A DNA stretch of 6,668 nucleotides from the NCBI GenBank assembly GCA_018815145.1, contig JAHIYL010000072.1:1-6668 (forward strand), given 5' to 3'. Every line of letters begins with the position of its first letter. Position 1 is the stretch's first letter. The notes under the pieces are model-generated. The model saw only the letters and a program-made list of their open reading frames with translations. It searched no databases and was not told where the DNA came from. This DNA is from Nanobdellota archaeon (GTDB lineage Archaea; Nanobdellota; Nanobdellia; Woesearchaeales; GW2011-AR15). The translations under genes were made by a program, and so were the position numbers. Below are positions 1-5,798 of this stretch, one piece after another.

Positions 1-12
1 ATAAAAAATTTC

Positions 13-22
13 TTTTTTTTTT
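13..22 (+). terminator. Oligo-T tract, probable archaeal terminator
   Basis: A run of ten T residues on the + strand follows a short T/A-rich stretch. Archaeal RNA polymerase terminates at oligo-T tracts without needing a hairpin. This would end a rightward transcript entering from outside the window and separate it from the FIST gene. No hairpin is visible in the few bases available upstream. Confidence 0.45.
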
Positions 23-158
23 GCTTTATTTGGATTAATTATCAGCTTCCAATATATAGAGTGAAAACTAACCACTGCACAAAAATCCAGTTTATATCAA
101 AATATATGAAAAAATGTCTTCATATTTCCATACATGTTTAAAATTATGAATAGAAAAA

Positions 159-200
159 TTTAAATAATTAGGGCATTTGGAATAATTAGGATTGGTTAGG
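159..200 (+). promoter_or_regulatory. Candidate promoter of the FIST gene with TTAGG repeats
   Basis: A TATA-like box tttaaata lies at 159-166, which would place the start of transcription near 188 and give a leader of about 20 bases. The 10-mer AATAATTAGG occurs perfectly at 163-172 and 181-190, and a third, partial copy ends in TTAGG at 196-200. The repeats overlap the TATA box and the expected start, the usual position of an archaeal repressor operator. The promoter call is fairly plausible; the operator is inference. The rest of bases 23-158 is AT-rich, with other TATA-like words (for example near 51-60 and 91-106) but no gene that I can support. Confidence 0.4.
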
Positions 201-210
201 ATCGGATAAA

Positions 211-1593
211 ATGCAGAAAACAAATGAGAAGAATATTTATTGTGGTACCGGGCTGAGTGATAATTCTGATTCTTATACTGCCGGCAAAGAATCTGTCGAA
301 AATGCATTTAAGGATCTTGGCAATCGCAAGCCATCTTTTGCCTATGTTTTCTGCTCAGGCAGCAAATATGGGAAGAATGATGAATACATAAAAAAACTTG
401 TAGCCGGCGTATCATCACAGCTTAAGGATATCCCATGGGTCGGATGCACGACCTGCGGAGAGATAATTGATGATAATCTATCCACAAAATCCTGTATCTG
501 CCTTATTGTCTCATCTGAATTCATCCAGATTGGGATTGGGATTGGAGAAGGCGTGCTCAAAAAACCGAGACTTGCAGGAAAAAAGGCTATAAGGCAGGCA
601 CTCGCAAATTTCAAGCAGGAGAAGATCATAAACCCTTATGTTAAGTTCACTGCCAGTAAGACAAAGAATGTCACAGAACTTCTGAAGATGTATGAATATT
701 TCTTTTTTATGTTCTCGCCGGGACTCACGCTCGACGACATAGGGCATGAAGATGAGGTCCTCAAAGGCGTAGTTGAGGAAATAGGAAGACAGTATCCAAT
801 AATTGGCGGAACCAGCGGTGATGACCTCAGGATGCTCAAGACATATCAGTTCGCCAATGGCAAATTCTATTCAGACGCAGCTGTCATACTGGCCGTATCG
901 ACCGGCCTCAGGTGCGGATTCGGATTTGATCATGGATATACTTCTACTGGCAAGATGGCCATAGTCAATAAATCAAGCGACTACATGGTCCATGAACTGG
1001 ACAATAAGCCTGCTCTCGACAGGTATTCAGAAATACTGGGCATCACCCCGGAAGAGCTTTGGGATACAAAGAGCAAAATGTTTGCAAAGACAACTTCCCT
1101 TGCAAAGGTTGCCTCAAAATATTTTTCAATCGTGATGAACCCGAAGATGATTCCTTTCCTTGCGACAGTGGCAATAAATCCCTTCGGGATCGCTGACGCT
1201 AATGGAAACCTGTCTGTAAGGATTGCAAAAGGTGTGAAAAATAAGTCTATCGAATTCTGCCAGATCATACCTCAGAATGTTGTACTGCAGAACCTTAAGA
1301 TAGATCCGAAAAGAGTGATGAAAGCTGAGATGAATGCACTAAAACAGTCGATCGATGAGGCAGGTGCTGATCCTGCAGTAATATTTGTTTTTGACTGTGA
1401 ACTCAGGAAGATCTACACAGGTGAAAAGAACATCCATAAAGCCATCACAAATCTGAAGAAAAAATATCCGAAAGCAAAGATATTCGGCTTCAACACATCA
1501 GGTGAGTTCACTTACAGCAGGACCAGTGAACCCCAGGCGACCAGTGCAAGCGTCTCTGTAGGTGTCCTGTCAAATAAGTTAGTAACTGAATAA
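211..1593 (+). CDS. FIST domain sensor protein (FIST_N plus FIST_C)
   Basis: A 460-aa soluble protein with both halves of the FIST (F-box and intracellular signal transduction) fold. The N-terminal half runs from about residue 41 to 250: it opens with SFAYVFCSGSKYG, continues through WVGCTTCGEI (76-85) and contains PIIGGTSGDD (196-205). The C-terminal half starts near residue 257 with YMVHELDNKPALDRYSEILG (258-277), has a VIFVFDCELRK segment (390-400) and ends with IFGFNTSGEF (424-433). These are the typical FIST_N and FIST_C landmarks. FIST domains are predicted to bind small ligands, perhaps amino acids, and are often fused to signalling output domains. Here there is no GGDEF, kinase, PAS or methyl-accepting part, and no signal peptide or TM segment, so it is a stand-alone cytoplasmic sensor. 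The ATG at 211 has only a weak AGGAT at 198-202. It lies 80 bases before the lux-like pair and may be its regulator or partner, which is inference. Third codon positions look richer in G/C than in the next gene. Confidence 0.85.
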   Translation: MQKTNEKNIYCGTGLSDNSDSYTAGKESVENAFKDLGNRKPSFAYVFCSGSKYGKNDEYIKKLVAGVSSQLKDIPWVGCTTCGEIIDDNLSTKSCICLIVSSEFIQIGIGIGEGVLKKPRLAGKKAIRQALANFKQEKIINPYVKFTASKTKNVTELLKMYEYFFFMFSPGLTLDDIGHEDEVLKGVVEEIGRQYPIIGGTSGDDLRMLKTYQFANGKFYSDAAVILAVSTGLRCGFGFDHGYTSTGKMAIVNKSSDYMVHELDNKPALDRYSEILGITPEELWDTKSKMFAKTTSLAKVASKYFSIVMNPKMIPFLATVAINPFGIADANGNLSVRIAKGVKNKSIEFCQIIPQNVVLQNLKIDPKRVMKAEMNALKQSIDEAGADPAVIFVFDCELRKIYTGEKNIHKAITNLKKKYPKAKIFGFNTSGEFTYSRTSEPQATSASVSVGVLSNKLVTE

Positions 1594-1601
1594 TCGATCT
1601 T

Positions 1602-1652
1602 GATATATTGTACTTTGAAAAAAAGAGGGGAATCAGATTGAGCTATAAAATT
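1602..1652 (+). promoter_or_regulatory. Candidate promoter(s) for the luxE/luxC-like operon
   Basis: Two TATA-like boxes lie in the 80-base gap after the FIST gene. The first, gatatatt (1602-1609), would start transcription near 1632 and leave a leader of about 42 bases that includes the ribosome binding site at 1660-1666. The second, ctataaaatt (1643-1652), would start near 1673 and make the mRNA leaderless, wasting that site. The first fits better with a used Shine-Dalgarno sequence. Read-through from the FIST gene is also possible, since the gap has no long T-run. Confidence 0.35.
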
Positions 1653-1659
1653 AAGTAAT

Positions 1660-1666
1660 GAGGGGA
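1660..1666 (+). promoter_or_regulatory. Ribosome binding site of the luxE-like gene
   Basis: GAGGGGA lies 7 bases before the ATG at 1674 and complements the pyrimidine-rich 3' end of archaeal 16S rRNA. The same 7-mer precedes the luxC-like gene (2881-2887), and a further copy lies at 1625-1631. It supports the chosen start. Confidence 0.6.
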
Positions 1667-1673
1667 GAAAAGA

Positions 1674-2882
1674 ATGGGAGATGATTTAGACACACAAAGA
1701 AGAGAGATTGCTGAACAGATTTATGATGGATTAGTCAAATATGCAAAATATGGAACATTACCTGATGAATCTAAACTTGAAGAGATACTTGGTAAAGAGA
1801 TGCAATTGTGGAATGAGCATTCGCCGGAATGGCGGAATCAGCAACAAAATACAGATTTTCCAAAAGCTGAGGTCTTGAAACAATCTTTTGTACCAATCGT
1901 GGATGAAATGCTACGAAATCAAACACAACGTGATGAACTATATTTTGGAAATATTCCTCCTTCACTCACTTTTTCATCATCAGGAACTTCGCTAGGCCTA
2001 GATAAAAGAGCAATGGTGAATATTGATGCAATCACTGCACCGCTCTATTCCATGGCAGTCATCGCATGCTTTTCTCAAGTTGTCAGAGACATGGAAAAAC
2101 AGGATTTCTTGGAAAAGATGGAATTTTTAACATATGAGGAAGCAGTGACAGAATATGAATCCGCTGGTAAGAATCCTGTATTATTAGGACTGAAAAATAA
2201 TGATGATCTCAATCGCAAGGGACTGAAACCTTTTGGAAGGACTATCAATGGTTTTCCAGTGCCATATGCAAAAGGTTCGTATAAAAATGTAGCAACTGGT
2301 AGTATGTATGTTGTCCAGGGAGCAGATCTTATAGCTAGAGTATTTTCTGAGGAGATAGTGAATCCAGTTAAATTCAATGCTCCGAATCCATATGAACTTC
2401 AGGTAGGTCAAGTTGCTGATTATCTAGAAAATCGTGATGAAAAGCCTATTATGATGCAACTAACAACAGCAATGCATCCGGAAATCTATAAGATGATTGA
2501 GGATGGTGTTTTACCTGACTTGAAGGATGGTGACCTTATCTGGAGCGGAGGAGGAAACAAATCTGGCAGACCTCTTGCGAAGCCTACTAAGCTTCATGAA
2601 AGACCAAATGTTATGAACGCCAATTACCTTGGTGACAACCTTACAGCACCCCAGTGGATCAGTGAACTGGTTCCACCAACAGGAATAGCTGAAGAAGAGT
2701 GGATGACATTCAGAGACCCTCATCTGTATTCAGTAACATCAGCATATGACCCTACGCTAGGAATTGTTGATTCAGGCAATAGGCTTGCTGTTGATCTTAT
2801 GGGTGGTCTTAATTTCCCTTCAGCCATGATGTCTCTAAGGGATAATATCGAAATGGTTGAGGGTGGATTCAGATACCTCTGA
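1674..2882 (+). CDS. LuxE-like acyl-protein synthetase / acyl-activating enzyme
   Basis: A 402-aa soluble protein that I assign to the LuxE (acyl-protein synthetase) branch of the ANL adenylating enzymes. The phosphate-binding loop is SSSGTSLG (101-108), equivalent to the TSGTTG loop of acyl-AMP-forming enzymes. A glycine-rich DLIWSGGGNKSG (287-298) matches the GGGWK-type region of LuxE. The C-terminal segment DLMGGLNFPSAMMSLRDN (374-391) resembles the LuxE end, where the adenylate is held. Bacterial LuxE activates a fatty acid with ATP, carries it on a cysteine near its C-terminus and passes it to LuxC. This protein is about the usual LuxE length (roughly 370-400 aa), but its only cysteine is Cys132, so the classical C-terminal acyl acceptor is missing. 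The start at 1674 is set by GAGGGGA at 1660-1666. The next gene, a LuxC-like reductase, begins 9 bases after the stop, which strongly supports the pairing. The substrate is unknown. A CoA-ligase-like or other ANL activity is the main alternative. Confidence 0.7.
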   Translation: MGDDLDTQRREIAEQIYDGLVKYAKYGTLPDESKLEEILGKEMQLWNEHSPEWRNQQQNTDFPKAEVLKQSFVPIVDEMLRNQTQRDELYFGNIPPSLTFSSSGTSLGLDKRAMVNIDAITAPLYSMAVIACFSQVVRDMEKQDFLEKMEFLTYEEAVTEYESAGKNPVLLGLKNNDDLNRKGLKPFGRTINGFPVPYAKGSYKNVATGSMYVVQGADLIARVFSEEIVNPVKFNAPNPYELQVGQVADYLENRDEKPIMMQLTTAMHPEIYKMIEDGVLPDLKDGDLIWSGGGNKSGRPLAKPTKLHERPNVMNANYLGDNLTAPQWISELVPPTGIAEEEWMTFRDPHLYSVTSAYDPTLGIVDSGNRLAVDLMGGLNFPSAMMSLRDNIEMVEGGFRYL

Positions 2883-2887
2883 GGGGA
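2881..2887 (+). promoter_or_regulatory. Ribosome binding site of the luxC-like gene, overlapping the luxE-like stop
   Basis: GAGGGGA starts at the second base of the upstream TGA stop (2880-2882) and lies 4 bases before the ATG at 2892. The overlap of stop and ribosome binding site points to translational coupling of the two genes. Confidence 0.6.
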
Positions 2888-2891
2888 TAGA

Positions 2892-4451
2892 ATGAGTATA
2901 GAAGAGAAACTAGCTGTCCCCGCCATTAGTGGTGCTGATGCCAAGTTGTATTTTACAGCTGAAGGACAGAAGCAAAGACAGGAACTTGTCAATCATCTTG
3001 TTGGGTCTGCGACTGCATTAAGAGATATCTCACTTGAGGATAGGATCAAATATATTGACAAAGCAAGGAAGAACGCGCTTGATGTTTACAGACCTGATGA
3101 GAGTATTCCTTACAGTGATGAGATGCAGACGGATTTATATGAATCATTGATTTCTGCAATAACTCCAAAAAGATTGAGGGAAGCATTGCGATTTTCAGCA
3201 AAACAGGCTTCAGGAGATAAGATTGGATTACAATTATATGAGGGAGATAATATTGAATATCCCGGACTATGCATGTCAGTCAACTCAAGGAATGCAGATA
3301 CATTCACTGAAGCAATTCTCAGACTTGCTGCAGGAATGCCTGTCCTGGTCAAAGGAGGTCCAATGAGCATATCTCTTGCAAAAGAGTTGCAGAAGACGCC
3401 TTTGAAAGATTCTATTGCTGTACTAGATTGGAATAGTGAAGATGAGGCAGATGGATTCTACAGCACATTGCCTCAGAACTCTGAAGTGATAGTCTCTGGC
3501 GGAATACTTGGTGTTGAAGCAGTGAAAACAAAGCTTGACCATGAAATAATTGTCAGGGAACGAAACCATAGAAGAGGGCTTGGTGTTTTGGAGGAAGAAA
3601 CTAACATGGATGCATATGCCAAAGCATTGGGGTTTATCAATGGATTTGGATGCCTGACTCCTGGAATCATCTTCAGCAGCACACCGCATCAAGTATTGGA
3701 ACCATTATATGAGGCATTAGTAAGGTACGCTGAAGAAAATGGCCCGTTTTGCATACCTAACCAAGCACCAAACAAACTATATTCAATTATGCTTGGAAAC
3801 CTAATGGCTAAGTTGTCAGGAATGAAATTTAAAGGTAACCCTGAAATTGGTTTGTTGGCAGCTTATGGTTCAGAGCAAATCCCAGTATATGATGCAGGTT
3901 GGCGTACAGGAGTAATCTATCCATCAAGAAGCGACTATAAAGAATGGATCAATACCTTTGAAATTATACATAAACAACTGGAGGAATTGGGTCTAAAGGG
4001 AATCAATATTGATGGATGCGGAGGAGGAGCTGGTGTAGACAAAGAACTGAATAAAACACAAATAGCAGCAATCAAAAAATATTTTGAAGGCCCTCCTCCA
4101 TACAACTGGGCGCAGACTCTTGTCGCTGACAATCCATCCGAGGATCTGGTGAGAGCATTCGTTGACATCGGCGGCAGGAGGATTGTTTCAGTAGATCAGG
4201 CAATCCCTAATCATTGCTTCCCTGTCGATGGCGAAGCACCCATCCCACTTGAATACATACCTGAAGGAAAATACAGGTTTGCCAGGGATGCACCGTATTT
4301 CACAATCCGAAATGACAACATGGTGATTGCAGAGAATGGCACAATGCTAGAAAAACCAATTAACATCAAAAAAGAAACAATTTTTACACTAGGCTTTGAA
4401 TATTTGCAGAATCTGTATTCGAGGGTTTCTGCTTTTCGAATTGACAAATAA
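2892..4451 (+). CDS. LuxC-like acyl-CoA/acyl-protein reductase (aldehyde dehydrogenase fold)
   Basis: A 519-aa soluble protein resembling LuxC, the NADPH-dependent reductase that turns an activated acyl group into a fatty aldehyde. It has the layout of the aldehyde dehydrogenase superfamily. A cofactor-side stretch begins at Asn131 (VNSRNADTF) and runs to GMPVLVKGG (148-156), with Lys154 at the position of the cofactor-binding lysine. SEVIVSGG (197-204) matches the LuxC strand often read as ADVVIAWGG. The nucleophile is probably Cys254 in NGFGCLTPGIIF (250-261), equivalent to the QxxCSSP cysteine of LuxC (Cys286 in Vibrio harveyi). DIGGRRIVSVDQA to PVDGEAP (425-450) matches the usual LuxC C-terminal block. 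About 70 further residues follow, making it somewhat longer than typical LuxC (about 480 aa). It lies 9 bases after the LuxE-like gene and very likely forms a complex with that product. No luxA or luxB is nearby, so bioluminescence is not implied. Substrate and the physiological use of the aldehyde are unknown. Confidence 0.75.
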   Translation: MSIEEKLAVPAISGADAKLYFTAEGQKQRQELVNHLVGSATALRDISLEDRIKYIDKARKNALDVYRPDESIPYSDEMQTDLYESLISAITPKRLREALRFSAKQASGDKIGLQLYEGDNIEYPGLCMSVNSRNADTFTEAILRLAAGMPVLVKGGPMSISLAKELQKTPLKDSIAVLDWNSEDEADGFYSTLPQNSEVIVSGGILGVEAVKTKLDHEIIVRERNHRRGLGVLEEETNMDAYAKALGFINGFGCLTPGIIFSSTPHQVLEPLYEALVRYAEENGPFCIPNQAPNKLYSIMLGNLMAKLSGMKFKGNPEIGLLAAYGSEQIPVYDAGWRTGVIYPSRSDYKEWINTFEIIHKQLEELGLKGINIDGCGGGAGVDKELNKTQIAAIKKYFEGPPPYNWAQTLVADNPSEDLVRAFVDIGGRRIVSVDQAIPNHCFPVDGEAPIPLEYIPEGKYRFARDAPYFTIRNDNMVIAENGTMLEKPINIKKETIFTLGFEYLQNLYSRVSAFRIDK

Positions 4452-4502
4452 AATCTCGGCCTTAAAGTAGTTCAGTATTCTGTCGAAACTAATATAATAA
4501 AT

Positions 4503-4510
4503 TTTATATA
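4503..4510 (+). promoter_or_regulatory. TATA box of the two-TM membrane protein gene
   Basis: tttatata is preceded by an A-rich stretch that could serve as the BRE. The box centre is about 29-30 bases before the ATG at 4536, so the transcript would be leaderless or have a leader of a few bases. No Shine-Dalgarno sequence is seen before the ATG, which agrees. It also marks the end of the lux-like operon; no strong T-run separates the two. Confidence 0.6.
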
Positions 4511-4535
4511 TCCCAGCGCAATATCCAATCCTTAG

Positions 4536-5192
4536 ATGGCAGAGTACAAAGTAGTGACCCTTCTTGATATAGACCAGCTTCTCACTTTTGTAAAAAATGA
4601 TGTCCATTCAGTAGAAGATGATCTAAAAGAAGAACGTCGTGTTGAAAAAGAACTCAAGGAATTCATCAGAGAAGTAGAGAAGCATTCAGGCCACAAGATC
4701 CAATATATTGGTCATGAAAAAAGATATGGCAGGCATCTTGTAAGGTTTATATTTAAGAAAGGAGGATTTCTTGAAGTCATTGTCGAAAAGCCACTCTCCA
4801 TGAATGGACATTTCATAAACCAAAAACATGCTGAGATGTTCATGAAAGGATTGAAGAAAGTCCTGAATAAAAAATTACCGGACCACCCTGTGAAATCGAT
4901 CTTCATCGAGTCCATCAAGATAGAAGATGGATTCAAGGATGATCTTATCACACTTGACACATGGAATAAGATGCATAGGATAACGATTCACAAGACTTTT
5001 GTGACAACCATTGTTATATTCACAATATTTGTCATATTAGAACTTATCAAAGAATATTTCAAGGTCTTTGCAGCTTCAAGCCTGAATGTAGAGTCAGTCA
5101 TCTTCTCTGTCATCGCAGCTATACTCATAAGTGTCCTCTTTGAACCGCTAAAAGAAAGGATTGACAGGATTGTGGGAAAAATCATCAGATGA
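4536..5192 (+). CDS. Two-TM membrane protein of unknown function
   Basis: A 218-aa protein that I do not recognise as a named family. Residues 1-150 are soluble and charged. Residues about 24-50 (VHSVEDDLKEERRVEKEL and onward) are rich in Glu, Lys and Arg and may form a coiled coil. Residues about 57-125 look like a small alpha/beta domain (IQYIGHEKRYGRHLVRFIF, then FLEVIVEKPL). Two membrane segments follow, about 154-172 (TFVTTIVIFTIFVILELI) and 186-204 (ESVIFSVIAAILISVLF), joined by a short loop. A basic tail, FEPLKERIDRIVGKIIR, ends the protein. With short basic flanks, both ends would be cytosolic. The tail resembles the PL+.R+Q..+ linker seen after the last TM helix of many sensor kinases, but no kinase domain follows, so this is only a resemblance. 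The start is fixed by the TATA box at 4503-4510. It is convergent with the small leftward gene, stops 5 bases apart. Confidence 0.75.
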   Translation: MAEYKVVTLLDIDQLLTFVKNDVHSVEDDLKEERRVEKELKEFIREVEKHSGHKIQYIGHEKRYGRHLVRFIFKKGGFLEVIVEKPLSMNGHFINQKHAEMFMKGLKKVLNKKLPDHPVKSIFIESIKIEDGFKDDLITLDTWNKMHRITIHKTFVTTIVIFTIFVILELIKEYFKVFAASSLNVESVIFSVIAAILISVLFEPLKERIDRIVGKIIR

Positions 5193-5197
5193 CATAA

Positions 5198-5455
5198 TCA
5201 CTGTTCTTTCAGGAGCTCATGCATTATTCTTAGCCTTTCAATCTCTACAGGCCAAGCAACAAGAGCTCTGTCAAGCTTTTTTGTTCTGATCTTATTCTGT
5301 TTTTTCAAAATCTCATAATGATACTTGATCTTTGAGATGTTCGAGGAATTTGGAACTATATCAAGAACCCTGCACACCCCGCTTGCATGGATTGGCCACT
5401 TATCCTTGATGATCTCAAAAATTTTTTTTCTCAGTGATTTTGCTTTATATATCAT
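5198..5455 (-). CDS. Small winged-helix-like DNA-binding protein
   Basis: An 85-aa basic protein whose pattern of helices fits a winged helix-turn-helix. A first helix lies at about residues 7-18 (SLRKKIFEIIKD), a second at about 23-32 (HASGVCRVLD), and a recognition helix at about 41-53 (SKIKYHYEILKKQ). The wing would be 54-69 (NKIRTKKLDRALVAWP), and a C-terminal helix at 70-84 could dimerise. The pattern of a first helix followed by a KIKYHYEILKK helix resembles archaeal ArsR/MarR-type single-domain regulators, but no specific family is claimed. The predicted ATG has no Shine-Dalgarno sequence. A palindromic TATA-like box tttataaa at 5488-5495 is centred about 36 bases upstream, giving a leader of roughly 10 bases. 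Its stop lies 5 bases from the stop of the convergent membrane protein gene. A coding-strand run of eight A residues near codons 9-12 matches the T-run at 5422-5429. Confidence 0.65.
   Translation of the reverse strand: MIYKAKSLRKKIFEIIKDKWPIHASGVCRVLDIVPNSSNISKIKYHYEILKKQNKIRTKKLDRALVAWPVEIERLRIMHELLKEQ
5422..5429 (+). terminator. T8 tract inside the antisense strand of the winged-helix gene
   Basis: Eight T residues on the + strand, preceded by two shorter T6 runs (5277-5282 and 5300-5305). Together they are plausible termination sites for rightward transcripts from the membrane protein gene, which would then overlap the convergent gene in antisense. They may equally be just the Lys codons of the leftward gene. 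Confidence 0.25.
5444..5451 (+). promoter_or_regulatory. TATA-like box facing right
   Basis: tttatata lies within the first codons of the leftward winged-helix gene, centred about 33 bases before the ATG at 5481. It could serve the 47-aa frame that follows, or it may be fortuitous in AT-rich coding sequence. Confidence 0.3.
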
Positions 5456-5480
5456 CTTATCATCCGGATATAATAATGGT

Positions 5481-5624
5481 ATGAAAGTTTATAAAATGAA
5501 TGATTTCTATAATACTTCAGAGAAGACGATGTTAGCAGAGCTAATGCAATATCAATCAATGATATCCAATTTTTCGGAGAAATCCCAAAATATTGATTTT
5601 TTCTACTCCCCTGTAATCCCATAA
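5481..5624 (+). CDS. Possible 47-aa small protein, doubtful
   Basis: A rightward frame of 47 codons that starts MKVYKMNDFYNTSEKT and ends FFYSPVIP. I do not recognise it. It is polar and Met/Tyr/Ser-rich, with no cysteine motif or membrane segment. In its favour is the TATA-like box at 5444-5451. Against it, the frame contains the likely TATA box of the divergent winged-helix gene (5488-5495), is AT-rich with no clear codon bias, and has no Shine-Dalgarno sequence. Otherwise bases 5456-5626 hold only the two divergent promoters. Confidence 0.25.
   Translation: MKVYKMNDFYNTSEKTMLAELMQYQSMISNFSEKSQNIDFFYSPVIP
5488..5495 (-). promoter_or_regulatory. TATA box of the winged-helix gene
   Basis: The palindrome tttataaa is centred about 36 bases upstream of the leftward ATG (5453-5455). 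It predicts a transcript start near 5465 and a leader of about ten bases without a ribosome binding site. Confidence 0.4.
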
Positions 5625-5626
5625 AA

Positions 5627-5634
5627 CTTAAATA
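5627..5634 (+). promoter_or_regulatory. TATA box of the 44-aa cysteine-rich gene
   Basis: cttaaata has an A-rich ataaaa directly upstream as a possible BRE. Its centre is about 27-28 bases before the ATG at 5658, so the predicted transcript starts on or beside the start codon and is leaderless. Confidence 0.5.
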
Positions 5635-5657
5635 CTCAGGATTAAACAAAATAATCA

Positions 5658-5792
5658 ATGGGAAAGAAAGGGGAATCAATCTGTTCTATATGCAAAACCT
5701 CACTCAGGTGTGCAGATTTTATTGAAAACACAAAGTTTGCTTCTGACGGCCTTTCCATCTGCATAATCGAATGTGAAAAATTCAAGAAATGA
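5658..5792 (+). CDS. 44-aa cysteine-rich small protein
   Basis: A short rightward frame, MGKKGESICSICKTSLRC to CIIECEKFKK, that a length cutoff would miss. It has five cysteines, at 9, 12, 18, 35 and 39. They form a CxxC pair, a third cysteine six residues later, then a CxxxC pair after a 16-residue spacer. This spacing suits a zinc knuckle or a small Fe-S site, but I match no named family. The body is basic at both ends, with an amphipathic middle (ADFIENTKFASDGLSI). No signal peptide is seen. The start is supported by the TATA box at 5627-5634, placed for a leaderless mRNA. The stop is TGA; the same frame stays open for another 59 codons after it. Neighbouring genes give no clear hint of its role. 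Small single-domain zinc-binding proteins are common in archaea. Confidence 0.5.
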   Translation: MGKKGESICSICKTSLRCADFIENTKFASDGLSICIIECEKFKK

Positions 5793-5798
5793 ATAATC

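Noticed and set aside
92..307. Leftward 71-codon frame over the FIST promoter and start.
   Set aside because: It runs through AT-rich promoter sequence and the FIST coding start, has no promoter or ribosome binding site, and its Tyr/Asn/His-rich composition looks non-coding.
1674..4451. Bioluminescence operon.
   Set aside because: Only LuxE- and LuxC-like genes are present. There is no luxA, luxB or LuxD-like gene in the window, and such pairs occur in non-luminous organisms.
5325..5480. Rightward frame beginning at 5325 (MIFEMFEEFGTISRT).
   Set aside because: It is antisense to the winged-helix gene. Only its tail from 5481 has any promoter support, and that part is listed as doubtful.
5452..5679. 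Leftward 75-codon frame overlapping the 47-aa and 44-aa candidates.
   Set aside because: No promoter is placed for its start, it overlaps the cysteine-rich gene and the winged-helix promoter, and its composition looks like translated AT-rich noncoding DNA.
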